Positions 1-8,274 of a stretch of DNA of 64,000 bases are shown piece by piece. The notes under the pieces are model-generated. The model made no database searches. It was not told the DNA's origin and saw only the letters and a program-made list of their open reading frames with translations. Each line of letters starts with the position of its first letter. The stretch's first letter is position 1. The translations under genes and the position numbers were made by a program. Source of the stretch: Paenibacillus sp. FSL R7-0337 (lineage in GTDB: Bacteria > Bacillota > Bacilli > Paenibacillales > Paenibacillaceae); NCBI RefSeq assembly GCF_037969875.1, contig NZ_CP150218.1, positions 2,790,001-2,854,000 on the forward strand. The letters are read 5' to 3'.

Positions 1-1
1 C

Positions 2-493
2 GGGATTGTGGATGTCGGCATCGGCTATCTGATCGGCCGCAATCCGGGAATGACGACCTCGGTCCTGTATTATGATACTTTCGAACTGGTTGTTTCGCCC
101 CGCCATCCGCTGGCCCAGGTCAAAACAGCCGGGATCGAGGCACTGGGCACCATCCCGCTCATCCTGCTCTCACCGGATACAGTCGGCCGGAAATTTGTCG
201 ATGAGGTGCTGGCAAGGCACGGTATTCAGCCGCTGGTGATTATGGAGCTGACCAGCAGTGAGGAAGTGAAGCGGATGGTCGAGCTTGATCTGGGAGCGGC
301 GGTCATCTCCAAGCAATCGGTCACTGCCGAGGTCAGAAGCGGAACCCTGCGCATCGTCCCGATCATCGAGCTTGAGGTTACCCATCCTGTAGGTGTTATT
401 ACCAAGTCCGGCAAGTATGTCAACTCTGCGATGAGGCAGTTCCTGAGCGATCTTAAGGGAATGCCCGAGACCCAGTTCATCGGCTCAGAGTAA
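2..493 (+). CDS. LysR-family regulator, C-terminal part (cut by window edge)
   Basis: This is the 3' part of a gene that begins before the window; the frame is open from base 2 to a TAA at 491-493. The roughly 163 visible residues resemble the second half of a LysR effector-binding domain: a segment ending GIVDVGIGYL, then ELVVSPRHPLA, then IPLILLSPDT. These match the usual hinge and 'V.S..HPLA' region of periplasmic-binding-protein-like LysR sensor domains. The helix-turn-helix would lie upstream and cannot be seen. A PHP phosphatase gene follows 45 bases later on the same strand, so the two may be co-transcribed. Effector and targets are unknown. Confidence 0.8.
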   Translation, partial: GIVDVGIGYLIGRNPGMTTSVLYYDTFELVVSPRHPLAQVKTAGIEALGTIPLILLSPDTVGRKFVDEVLARHGIQPLVIMELTSSEEVKRMVELDLGAAVISKQSVTAEVRSGTLRIVPIIELEVTHPVGVITKSGKYVNSAMRQFLSDLKGMPETQFIGSE

Positions 494-538
494 CCTGCAC
501 CCTATTTCGCCATATTGGCCTAAGGAGATGTTCCCATT

Positions 539-1348
539 ATGAAGTTCGACCTGCATACCCATCATTTCCGCTGCGGCCATGCTGACGGCACGATCCGGGA
601 TTATATTGAAGCCGGAATAGCGGCGGGGCTGGATGTTATCGGTATTTCCGATCATTCGCCTTACTTCGGAAGCCCGTCCGAGCAGGCTTTTCCGCGCATT
701 GCCATGGCCAAGTCCGAGCTGGTCCACTATGTGGAAGAAGTATTGTCGCTGCAAAAAGAATACGAAGGCCGCATTGATGTCCTGCTCGGCATGGAATCCG
801 ACTTCTTCCCGGAGCATGCGGAGCTGTACCGCAAGACCTACGCCGCCTACCCGTTCGATTATGTAATCGGCTCTGTGCATCATGTTGAGGAGGTCAGTAT
901 CTTCAACCAGGGACGCTGGAAGGGGCTTGCCCCCGCACAGAGGCTTGCTTCCAAAAGCGAGTACTACCGGCTAATTGCGGAATCCGCACGCAGCGGCATC
1001 TTCCAGATTCTCGGCCATATCGATGCCATGAAAGGCAACTATCCGCCCTTCTCCGAGATCGCTGCTCCCAAGGAGATTGACGAAGCCTTGCGCGTGATCG
1101 GCGAATGTGGTCCGGCCATCGAGATCAACACCTCCGGCGGCACCAAGCTGTGCGGCGGCTGGTACCCTTCCGATGAGATTCTGGAGCGGGCCCTGCACTT
1201 CGGCGTGGAGGTCAGCTTCGGCTCCGATGCCCATCTCCCTGCCCGCGTCGCCGACCAGCGCAATCAGGTGGCTGCGCGGCTGAAGGAGATTGGATTCGAA
1301 TACTGGGTCTATTACAAGCGGCGCGAGAAGGTTAAGGTCGCGTTATAG
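539..1348 (+). CDS. PHP-domain phosphatase, HisJ (histidinol-phosphatase) family
   Basis: A 269-residue protein, the usual length for the HisJ/YtvP family. It starts with the PHP metal-binding signature HTHHFRCGHADG (residues about 6-17). Later metal-ligand motifs are GISDHSPYF (about 36-44), GMESDFFPEH (about 84-93), GSVHHVEE (about 111-118), GHIDAMKG (about 159-166) and FGSDAHLP near the C terminus. Members hydrolyse histidinol phosphate in histidine synthesis, but several PHP relatives act on other phosphate esters and no his genes are nearby, so the substrate is inferred from family only. The start has an AAGGAG site 11 bases upstream. A strong terminator follows at 1371-1417. Confidence 0.8.
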   Translation: MKFDLHTHHFRCGHADGTIRDYIEAGIAAGLDVIGISDHSPYFGSPSEQAFPRIAMAKSELVHYVEEVLSLQKEYEGRIDVLLGMESDFFPEHAELYRKTYAAYPFDYVIGSVHHVEEVSIFNQGRWKGLAPAQRLASKSEYYRLIAESARSGIFQILGHIDAMKGNYPPFSEIAAPKEIDEALRVIGECGPAIEINTSGGTKLCGGWYPSDEILERALHFGVEVSFGSDAHLPARVADQRNQVAARLKEIGFEYWVYYKRREKVKVAL

Positions 1349-1370
1349 GCAGACACATAATTCATTTAAA

Positions 1371-1417
1371 AAACCCCGCCTTGCCAAAGTCTGCACCAGA
1401 CTTGCAAGGCGGGGTTT
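1371..1417 (+). terminator. Rho-independent terminator after the PHP gene
   Basis: A long hairpin: AAACCCCGCCTTGC pairs with GCAAGGCGGGGTTT, with further inner pairing of AGTCTG and CAGACT. It lies 22 bases after the stop codon. The A-tract on the left could also let it work for transcription arriving from the right. Confidence 0.8.
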
Positions 1418-1564
1418 CTATTGGGCTAAGGCGATACTATTAGAGAATCAGAGACAAACTGTTAGCTGCTACCTTCCAACTCTTCACTAGCATCTAACAG
1501 CTACCTGCCCACCGACTGAGCCGCAGATCCCGGGAGGATCTGCATTCCTCCGGATGTTAACTAG

Positions 1565-2314
1565 TTACTCCTTATTCAGATTCTCACAGGTGAAGCCCTG
1601 CTGCTTCAGCGTACGCTGTGAGTCCCCATACTGCGGATTCAGAGCGTAGAAGCGGGCAATCATGCTGGTCCAGCTCCGCTCCGTCAGCCCCTGGGACTTG
1701 AGCAGCTCCCGGTGGGTCTCATTATATTCTTCGATCAAGTGTTGCTGATCTGGGTTATAGACCTCTTCATGGTATACCGCCGCTATAGGCAGGCGTGAAC
1801 TCTTCGGCTGTTCTCCCTCCGGATAGCCAATGCAGAGTCCGACCACCGGGAATACATACTCTGGCAAATGCAGCAGCTCAATTACTCCTGCCGTGTTACG
1901 GCGCACACCCCCAATGGGGATAATCCCCAGCCCCAACGACTCGGCGGCAGCTACGGCGTTCGCTAGTGCAATGCCGACATCCGTGGCTCCAACGAGCAGC
2001 GCGTCTACATCCGCAGCCGTTTCGAACGGCTGGCCTTCCAGCTCCGCCGCAAGCTTCGCGCGGTGAAAGTCCATGCAGAACACCAGAAATACCGGCGCTT
2101 CCGCCACATGCTTCTGGTTGCCGCTCAGCGCCGACAGCTGCTGCCTGCGTTCCTCGCTGCGTACCGCAATCATCGATACCTGCTGGCCGTTCACCCAAGA
2201 GGGTGCCGCCTGGGCTGCCTCAATAATCGTCTTCAGCTTCCAAGGCTCCACCGCCTGCCCGCTATAGTTCCGGAACGAACGGTGGTTCATAAGTAATCTA
2301 ATCACATCATTCAA
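1565..2314 (-). CDS. nfrA: NfrA-type NAD(P)H-dependent FMN nitroreductase/oxidoreductase
   Basis: The open frame extends upstream to 2398, but the best start is TTG at 2314: GGGGGAGG sits 9 bases ahead of it, giving 249 residues, the length of Bacillus NfrA. Family features are LLMNHRSFRNYSG at the N terminus (FMN phosphate binding), AAQAAPSWVNGQQ, LGIIPIGGVRR in the middle, VVGLCIGYP and PKSSRLPIAAVYHEE towards the end. NfrA enzymes are homodimeric cytoplasmic flavoproteins that use NAD(P)H to reduce nitroaromatics, quinones or flavin; the physiological substrate here cannot be read from the sequence. A 51-bp repeat array lies about 110 bp upstream of the start. Confidence 0.88.
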   Translation of the reverse strand: MNDVIRLLMNHRSFRNYSGQAVEPWKLKTIIEAAQAAPSWVNGQQVSMIAVRSEERRQQLSALSGNQKHVAEAPVFLVFCMDFHRAKLAAELEGQPFETAADVDALLVGATDVGIALANAVAAAESLGLGIIPIGGVRRNTAGVIELLHLPEYVFPVVGLCIGYPEGEQPKSSRLPIAAVYHEEVYNPDQQHLIEEYNETHRELLKSQGLTERSWTSMIARFYALNPQYGDSQRTLKQQGFTCENLNKE

Positions 2315-2424
2315 AGGTTCATTTCCTCCCCCATCTATACTTATCATATCCATGTACACTATCATAGCCCAATCCCCTTGGAGACTGCCAGCACACAATG
2401 TTCAATACCGCAAGTATGGTGGCT

Positions 2425-2662
2425 GCAAATTCAGGGGCACAAATGCTATTCATTCAGCCACTTAACCAACTATTTACGAATTCAAGTGCACTAATGCTCT
2501 TCATTCAGCCATTTAGCCATTTATCTACGAATTCAAGTGCACTAATGCTCCTCATTCAGCCACTTAACCAACTATTTACGAATTCAAGTGCACTAATGCT
2601 CTTCATTCCCTCGTCCAGCCGACTTCCAGCCAATCCAAAGGGATTTATCCCTCTCATCAGGA
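2425..2662. repeat. 51-bp palindromic repeat array A (5 units)
   Basis: Five tandem units at exactly 51-bp spacing. Four have the core GTGCACTAATGCTC or GGGCACAAATGCTA; their GCAC tetranucleotides are at 2437, 2488, 2539 and 2590. The fifth changes core to AGGGATTTATCCCT, centred at 2645-2646, precisely one period after the fourth. Between the cores runs TTCATTCAGCCACTTAACC followed by an A/T-rich stretch ending GAATTCAA. The array lies between the promoter side of the nitroreductase gene and the terminator of the downstream GNAT gene. An open frame crosses it on the + strand (17 codons per unit), but I see no ribosome binding site and do not call it a gene. Confidence 0.9.
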
Positions 2663-2682
2663 GCCCATGCCCGCACATGCCC

Positions 2683-2712
2683 AAAAAAAATGGACCCGAA
2701 TCATCGGGTCCC
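2683..2712 (-). terminator. Terminator of the 2791-3333 GNAT gene
   Basis: Read on the minus strand, GGACCCG pairs with CGGGTCC around a six-base loop and is followed by ATTTTTTTT, a typical Rho-independent terminator about 80 bases past the stop codon. Confidence 0.8.
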
Positions 2713-2790
2713 AACAGCAGTTATATTTTCAAAAGGGGGTCATGTACTTAGTTTAACCGCTGACTGTTAGAGTTTGATAACGGCATTATT

Positions 2791-3333
2791 TCATTTGTGT
2801 AACAATGTGAATACTTTCATTACATCGCCCGAGCCATCCGCCATCGGCAGGGTCCGCTCCAGGGTCAGGCCGTTCCTCAGCATGACCTGGGCGGACCGGT
2901 AGTTATCCCCCCGGCAGCGCCCCTCGACTCTCTTCAGACCAAGTTCCCCGAAACCGTAGGCCAGCAACAATCCCAGTGCCTCAGTCGCATATCCGCGACC
3001 CCACCACAACGGATTCAGCATATAGCCAAGCACGGCCTGGCCCTCCTGACGGTTCCAATTCTGCAAGGAGACTGAGCCGATCAGTTCCGGCTGCCCCAGG
3101 ATATAGATTCCTGCATGCAGCGCGCCGGGATCGTAGCCGTGCAGCATCCGGTTCACCAGCTTATCCAGCACGCCCTGCCGGGAAGTCGATGCATGACGCA
3201 GCTGAATATGCGGCTGCACCTCCGGGTGGGAGAGGAGCGACTTCAGCAGCGCTCCGTCGCCGGACGCCATATTCTTCAGTTCCACCATAGAGCCTTGCAG
3301 TGACATCCCCATGATCATCTCATAAGTGCTCAT
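2791..3333 (-). CDS. GNAT-family N-acetyltransferase (RimJ/RimL-like)
   Basis: A 180-residue protein with a single GNAT fold. The acetyl-CoA binding motif A is visible as LNPLWWGRGYATEAL (about residues 107-121), followed by GLKRVEGRCRGDNYRSAQVM, the usual motif B in which an Asn-x-x-Ser segment precedes the last strand. GSVSLQNW is the strand before motif A. This pattern is closest to the RimJ/RimL group, which acetylates protein N termini or small amines; the acceptor is unknown. AGGGAG sits about 6 bases before the ATG. It is transcribed alone, with its own terminator at 2683-2712. Confidence 0.82.
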   Translation of the reverse strand: MSTYEMIMGMSLQGSMVELKNMASGDGALLKSLLSHPEVQPHIQLRHASTSRQGVLDKLVNRMLHGYDPGALHAGIYILGQPELIGSVSLQNWNRQEGQAVLGYMLNPLWWGRGYATEALGLLLAYGFGELGLKRVEGRCRGDNYRSAQVMLRNGLTLERTLPMADGSGDVMKVFTLLHK

Positions 3334-3385
3334 GAACTTCTCCCTCTTCTTCTCCCGCCTATGGCGCCCCTCTCTTGCAGTCCGG

Positions 3386-4321
3386 CTACCCCCGGCGCAG
3401 AGTCAGCACGGTAAGCTCCGGGCGGCACAGGAAGCGCAGCGGCATCATTGTCTCGCCGAAGCCCCTGTTCACATACACCGGCATCGCCTTATTCTCTGTA
3501 TAATACAAGCCGTCTATGTATTTCTTAGATCCGTAAGGCGTGAACGGCGCTCCGACCAGCGGCAGACGAATCTGACCGCCATGACTATGACCTGAGAGCT
3601 GAAGGTGAAAAGGATAGGCTTCCGCCACTTCGGCGTAATCCGGCTCATGCATCATCAGCACCGTGAAAATGCCGTCTGGAATATCCCGGACAGCTGCCTC
3701 CGGGTCCGGCTTGCCGTGCAGCATGTCATCCAGTCCTGCTATGGCAATCGTTGCTCCGCCTTGCTTGATCAGATAAGACTCGTTCCGCAGGACACGGAAT
3801 CCGGCCTCCGTCAGCAGCCGGGTCAGCAGCTCCGTATTCTTGTAATCATGATTCCCAAGGATGGCATACTTCCCAAGCGGGGCCTGCAGCTCCGCCAGCA
3901 GAGGGACCGAGTCGGTCAGATCTTCAGCATAGCTGTCTACGATATCCCCGGTGAAGCAGATCAGATCCGGCTGCTCTTCCTTGATATGCTTCGTCAGCCG
4001 GGCCAGATCCTTCGCATCCTTGTTGAAGCCCAGATGCACATCGCTGAAATGGACCAGCCGGGTCCCGGCGAACGCGGCTGGCAGCTCCGCAAGCGGCAGC
4101 TCCCGGCGGGTCACCTCTAACCAGTTCGGCTCCCCCTGCCAGGCATAGCCGCCGGCGAGGAGACCCGCCCCGACCACCGCTCCTGCCCCAAAGGCCAGGA
4201 ACTGGCGGCGGGTCATCTTGCGGCCGCCCCGGCCTTCCGGCCTCGGGGGGCCTGTTCCCGCTCCATTCGTAGCAGCAGGAACCGTACGCCCGGGAGAGCC
4301 CCCGAACGGCTTTTTGCTCAT
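3386..4321 (-). CDS. Tat-exported metallophosphoesterase (YkuE-like)
   Basis: A 311-residue protein. A twin-arginine signal lies after about 36 residues: TRRQFLAFGAG followed by a hydrophobic helix rich in Gly and Ala, so the enzyme is probably exported folded and may stay membrane-anchored. The calcineurin-like metal motifs are in order: FSDVHLG, FTGDIVDSY, LGNHDY, MMHEPDY and LSGHSHGGQIRLP. This is the arrangement of membrane-associated YkuE/YaeI phosphodiesterases, a family with reports of phospholipid or lipid-linked substrates; the substrate here is inferred only. AAAGGAG precedes the ATG by about 9 bases, which supports this start despite the long, Pro/Gly-rich N-region before the RR pair. 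Confidence 0.85.
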   Translation of the reverse strand: MSKKPFGGSPGRTVPAATNGAGTGPPRPEGRGGRKMTRRQFLAFGAGAVVGAGLLAGGYAWQGEPNWLEVTRRELPLAELPAAFAGTRLVHFSDVHLGFNKDAKDLARLTKHIKEEQPDLICFTGDIVDSYAEDLTDSVPLLAELQAPLGKYAILGNHDYKNTELLTRLLTEAGFRVLRNESYLIKQGGATIAIAGLDDMLHGKPDPEAAVRDIPDGIFTVLMMHEPDYAEVAEAYPFHLQLSGHSHGGQIRLPLVGAPFTPYGSKKYIDGLYYTENKAMPVYVNRGFGETMMPLRFLCRPELTVLTLRRG

Positions 4322-4394
4322 AGGGAGTGTCTCCTTTCTGTACTCTAACTCTAATCTATTCCATTAGGCCCGCAGTGGATTATATATCGTCGGA

Positions 4395-5228
4395 CTACCC
4401 CTTAGTGCGCTGACCGGCTCCGGTCTTAGCCCGCGAATCCTCCTCCGGTCCGCTAACTACCTTGATCCGGCATTCTTCCTCAGGAGCCTCACGGTAGGCG
4501 CGGGCAATTCCCTTATCCTTAATGTCCGCCCGGCTGACCCGCCGCTGCTTGAAGCTGACTTCAACCTCCTGCGTGAATGGGAATGGAGTCAGGGTCAGCG
4601 TAGCGCTGTCCTGCCACTCCGCCTCAATGGTACGGCCGGAGGTGAAGCTGAACTCCTCGCTGCTGGAGAAGCCGTCTACGAACCAGGGGTGCTTCTCAGA
4701 TTCGGTGCTGCCCGGCTTACTGAGCGCCAGGAACAGCGACAGATCATCGCAGAATTGCAGCAGTCTGGCGTCATAATACAGCTCGCCTTCTTCAAGCGGC
4801 TTGCTCTGCTCCAGCGCCCGGTGGATACGGGCGCGGCGGTCCGCTTCATCCTGCAGGTATTGTGTCAGCTCCGGGCATTCCTCACCCGACACCTCAATCA
4901 ACCGTTCAAAATGCGAACTGCACAGCAGCGCCCCGTATGGCGTCTCCGCTTCTATCTCATCGATTCCCCGTCTATAGAAGGTCAGCTTCGGCACAACCGG
5001 GAAATCGAGGAAGCTGTACGGCTGTCCCTCCGCATCATTCCAGAACGGTGTCTCATCCAGATCAATCCAGCCCCGGTCATGGTTGCTTACTGCCCACAAT
5101 ACCTCAGCCCGGCGGCCTTCCGCGGGCGTATGCTCTTCCTTGAACCACTTCGCAAATTCTCCGGCCAGCAGCCCGTGCTCATGCTGCTTCGTCATTACAA
5201 GCGTTCCATCCTGTTCACGGCAAATCAC
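4395..5228 (-). CDS. DUF3891 family protein
   Basis: A protein of about 277 residues. I place the start at GTG 5228 rather than ATG 5234, because GGGGAGG lies 7 bases before the GTG and practically touches the ATG; the resulting N terminus MICREQDG also fits the family. Conserved-looking stretches are TKQHEHGLLAGEFAKWF, VSNHDRGWIDLDETPFW, FYRRGIDEIE and ALLCSSHFERL. The His and His-Asp positions look like a metal-dependent phosphohydrolase (HD-like) arrangement, but I know of no assigned activity. The C-terminal 70 residues are charged and more variable. It is convergent with nothing and separated from sdhB by about 280 bp. Confidence 0.7.
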   Translation of the reverse strand: MICREQDGTLVMTKQHEHGLLAGEFAKWFKEEHTPAEGRRAEVLWAVSNHDRGWIDLDETPFWNDAEGQPYSFLDFPVVPKLTFYRRGIDEIEAETPYGALLCSSHFERLIEVSGEECPELTQYLQDEADRRARIHRALEQSKPLEEGELYYDARLLQFCDDLSLFLALSKPGSTESEKHPWFVDGFSSSEEFSFTSGRTIEAEWQDSATLTLTPFPFTQEVEVSFKQRRVSRADIKDKGIARAYREAPEEECRIKVVSGPEEDSRAKTGAGQRTKG

Positions 5229-5505
5229 AGTCATTCCTCCCCGTTATCCGCTGTCAGACGGTTATCTTCAGCTATGTAGATTATAACATATTGACCTATA
5301 TTTATCGGAACCTGCGGACGTATGGCTATTCTATGCAGCTTCAGGCTCTTCATTACAGGTTGTCTACACATGTACCCTTTTTGCGGCCCCCCAGAAACAC
5401 ATCTGTACCTCTTGTTCAGCCGTATGCAGCCAAACAGGCCACCCAGTAATGACACCTGAATGGCCTGCTACGATTGTGCTTATAGACGAATGCTCTGGCA
5501 AATGG

Positions 5506-6270
5506 TCAGACACCCAGCCAACGCTTGAACATATGCTTGGTTGTCTGCTTATTGATCTCGGCAATGGAGGTTGTGAGCGGAATGCCCTTCGGGCAGGCCC
5601 GCACACAGTTCTGCGAGTTGCCGCAGCCGTCGATGCCGCCGTCTTCCATGAGCGCATCCAGCCGCTCTTCAGCGTTCATCTCACCTGTCGGGTGAGCGTT
5701 GAACAGCCGCACCTGCGAGATGGCTGCCGGCCCGATGAAGTCGGTCTTCTCGTTGACATTCGGGCAAGCCTCCAGGCAGACGCCGCAGGTCATGCATTTG
5801 GACAGCTCGTATGCCCACTGGCGCTTCTTCTCCGGCATACGCGGTCCCGGACCGAGATCATATGTGCCGTCAATCGGAATCCAGGCCTTGACCCGCTTCA
5901 GGGCGTTGAACATCCGGCTGCGGTCAATCACCAGGTCGCGCACGACCGGGAAGGTCTTCATCGGCTCAATGCGCACCGGCTGCTCCAGATTGTCGATCAG
6001 CGCTGCGCACGCCTGACGGGGCTTGCCGTTAATGACCATAGAGCAGGCGCCGCAGACCTCTTCGAGACAGTTGGATTCCCAGCATACAGGAACCGTATTA
6101 TCGCCTTTCGCATTCACCGGATTCCGCTGAATCTCCATCAGCGCACTGATTACGTTCATCCCAGGACGGTAGGCAAGCTCGAACTCCTCCGTATAGGGGC
6201 TGGTCTCCGGTTCATCCTGGCGGGTAATAATAAATTTCACATTTTTGGGAGCTGCTGCTGTTTCCGCCAT
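5506..6270 (-). CDS. sdhB: Succinate dehydrogenase iron-sulfur subunit SdhB
   Basis: A 254-residue subunit B of the membrane succinate:menaquinone oxidoreductase. Cysteines for the [2Fe-2S] cluster lie in CWESNCLEEVCGACSM followed by a further Cys (QACAA). Those for [4Fe-4S] are in CMTCGVCLEACPN, and those for the third cluster are around GNSQNCVRACPKGIPL. It transfers electrons from the FAD of SdhA to the quinone site in SdhC. It is the last gene of sdhC-sdhA-sdhB, 38 bases after sdhA. A short inverted repeat (CAGGCCA/TGGCCTG at 5435-5467) downstream may end the transcript. Confidence 0.95.
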   Translation of the reverse strand: MAETAAAPKNVKFIITRQDEPETSPYTEEFELAYRPGMNVISALMEIQRNPVNAKGDNTVPVCWESNCLEEVCGACSMVINGKPRQACAALIDNLEQPVRIEPMKTFPVVRDLVIDRSRMFNALKRVKAWIPIDGTYDLGPGPRMPEKKRQWAYELSKCMTCGVCLEACPNVNEKTDFIGPAAISQVRLFNAHPTGEMNAEERLDALMEDGGIDGCGNSQNCVRACPKGIPLTTSIAEINKQTTKHMFKRWLGV

Positions 6271-6308
6271 GTCAGTTACCTCCTAGAAAGTTTGGTTAGT
6301 CTAACCGG

Positions 6309-8051
6309 TCAGTCCTTCGAGTAATCCCGCACGCGCGGAGGAATCAGCGATACATCGACTTCCTCGTAGGAGATCTGCGGGCCGTCTGCTGTCCAGGCGG
6401 CTTTGGTGGTCTTGAGGAATTCCTCATCGTTACGCGCCGGGAATTCCGGCTTGTAATGTGCGCCCCGGCTCTCGTTGCGCAGGAGGGCTCCAAGCGTCAT
6501 CGCCTCTGACAGCTCCAGCATGTTCCACAGCTGGCGGGTGAAGGCTACCCCCTGGTTGCTCCAGCGCGAAGTGTCGCTCATATTGATATTCTTGTAGCGT
6601 TCCTTCAGCTCTTTGATTTTGCCGATCGTCGCTTCCAGCTTCTTGTTCTCACGCACCACGGTCATGTTCGCCGTCATCCATTCGCCAAGCTCCTTATGGA
6701 TCACGTAAGCATTCTCTGTGCCAGTCATCCCGAGCAGCGACTCATATTTATCGGTCTGCGTCTTGTGGAAGCTGTCGAACACCGTTGAGGAGATATCCTG
6801 CACCGATTTCTTAAGGCCCTTGATGTATTCAACAGCCTTCGGGCCGGAGACCATTCCGCCATAAATGGCAGAGACCAGCGAATTCGCTCCAAGACGGTTG
6901 GCCCCATGGTATTGATATTCACATTCCCCTGCCGCGAACAAGCCGGGAATATTCGTCATTTGATTATAGTCGACCCACATGCCGCCCATCGAATAATGCA
7001 CCGCCGGGAAGATTTTCATCGGAATTTTGCGGGGATCATCCCCCATGAACTTCTCGTAGATCTCAATAATCCCGCCCAGCTTGACGTCAAGCTCCTTCGG
7101 GTCCTTGTGCGACAGATCCAGGTAGACCATGTTCTCGCCGTTAATGCCCAGCCCCTGATCCACACACACATTGAAAATCTCACGGGTAGCAATATCGCGC
7201 GGCACCAGGTTACCGTACGATGGATATTTCTCTTCGAGGAAGTACCACGGCTTACCGTCCTTATAGGTCCAGATCCGTCCGCCTTCGCCGCGCGCCGATT
7301 CCGACATCAGCCGCAGCTTGTCATCGCCGGGAATCGCCGTCGGGTGAATCTGAATGAATTCCCCGTTCGCATAATGCACACCCTGTTGATACACGGCGCT
7401 TGCTGCGGTTCCTGTGTTAATGACCGAATTCGTCGTTTTGCCGAAAATAATCCCCGGACCGCCGCTGGCCAGAATGACCGCGTCCGCCGGGAAAGTCTGG
7501 ATCTCCATCGTCTTGAGATTCTGGGCGCTGATGCCGCGGCAGACCCGCTCGTCATCCAGAATCACCGAGAGGAATTCCCAGTTCTCGCTCTTGGTAACCA
7601 GGCCTTCCGCTTCCCAGCGGCGCACCTGCTCATCCAGTGCATAGAGCAGCTGCTGACCGGTAGTCGCCCCGGCAAAGGCTGTGCGGTGGCGCTTTGTTCC
7701 GCCGAACCGGCGGAAGTCGAGCAGCCCCTCAGGGGTGCGGTTGAACATTACGCCCATCCGGTCCATCAGGTGAATAATGCCTGGTGCCGCTTCGCACATG
7801 GCTTTCACCGGAGGCTGATTGGCCAGGAAGTCGCCGCCGTAGACGGTATCGTCGAAATGCTCCCAAGGCGAGTCGCCCTCGCCCTTGGTATTCACGGCGC
7901 CATTGATGCCGCCTTGCGCGCAGACGGAATGTGATCTTTTGACAGGGACCAGTGAGAATAGATGTACATGCGCGCCGGATTCAGCGGCCTTAATGGTAGC
8001 CATCAGGCCGGCCAGACCGCCGCCCACGATGATGATATCGGCTGATGCCAT
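6309..8051 (-). CDS. sdhA: Succinate dehydrogenase flavoprotein subunit SdhA
   Basis: A 580-residue flavoprotein. The longest frame runs to 8195, but AGGAGGGG lies 8 bases before ATG 8051, giving the expected N terminus ASADIIIVGGGLAGL (dinucleotide-binding motif). SHSVCAQGGINGA contains the His that carries covalent FAD in this family. HPTAIPG and RGEGGRIW are active-site segments; HYSMGGMWVD and FAAGECEYQYHGANRLG are the C-terminal FAD-domain signatures. Oxidises succinate to fumarate in the citric acid cycle and feeds the menaquinone pool. The leader between sdhC and sdhA is unusually long (223 bp) and filled with palindromic repeats. Confidence 0.95.
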   Translation of the reverse strand: MASADIIIVGGGLAGLMATIKAAESGAHVHLFSLVPVKRSHSVCAQGGINGAVNTKGEGDSPWEHFDDTVYGGDFLANQPPVKAMCEAAPGIIHLMDRMGVMFNRTPEGLLDFRRFGGTKRHRTAFAGATTGQQLLYALDEQVRRWEAEGLVTKSENWEFLSVILDDERVCRGISAQNLKTMEIQTFPADAVILASGGPGIIFGKTTNSVINTGTAASAVYQQGVHYANGEFIQIHPTAIPGDDKLRLMSESARGEGGRIWTYKDGKPWYFLEEKYPSYGNLVPRDIATREIFNVCVDQGLGINGENMVYLDLSHKDPKELDVKLGGIIEIYEKFMGDDPRKIPMKIFPAVHYSMGGMWVDYNQMTNIPGLFAAGECEYQYHGANRLGANSLVSAIYGGMVSGPKAVEYIKGLKKSVQDISSTVFDSFHKTQTDKYESLLGMTGTENAYVIHKELGEWMTANMTVVRENKKLEATIGKIKELKERYKNINMSDTSRWSNQGVAFTRQLWNMLELSEAMTLGALLRNESRGAHYKPEFPARNDEEFLKTTKAAWTADGPQISYEEVDVSLIPPRVRDYSKD

Positions 8052-8065
8052 GATTGTTCCCCTCC

Positions 8066-8215
8066 TAAAAGTTTTGCGGAAGATCCGCTTCTTCGAGATA
8101 GCTGTGCAGCAAAACTTGCTTCGGAAGCATAGGCTTAAGTTTTGTGAGCGTTTGCTTCCTGACTCCTCATCGTACAAAACTCGCTTCGGAAGCATACGCT
8201 CTAGTATTGCGGAAT
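8066..8215. repeat. Palindromic leader repeats between sdhC and sdhA
   Basis: Two near-identical copies of a sequence containing the palindrome GCTTCGGAAGC (about 8118-8128 and 8183-8193). Each is preceded by CAAAACTTG or CAAAACTCG and followed by ATAGGC or ATACGC. Fragments of the same motif (CGGAAGATCCG, TTGCGGAATATCCG) flank them. A related stretch, AGTTTTGTGAGCTTAAGCT, occurs just upstream of trxA at about 27722-27740. The copies can fold into small hairpins in the sdh transcript and separate sdhC from sdhA. Confidence 0.6.
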
Positions 8216-8274
8216 ATCCGCTCCTAAGTGGTGTCAGCAGTATAAGTTAACCGCTTCCACACACCAGTGTATTC

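Noticed and set aside
1290..1490. Small + strand gene overlapping the PHP gene end
   Set aside because: Runs through the terminator hairpin and lacks a ribosome binding site.
2398..2751. Protein-coding gene of 117 codons on the + strand
   Set aside because: It is only the open frame through repeat array A, with no ribosome binding site and no known domain.
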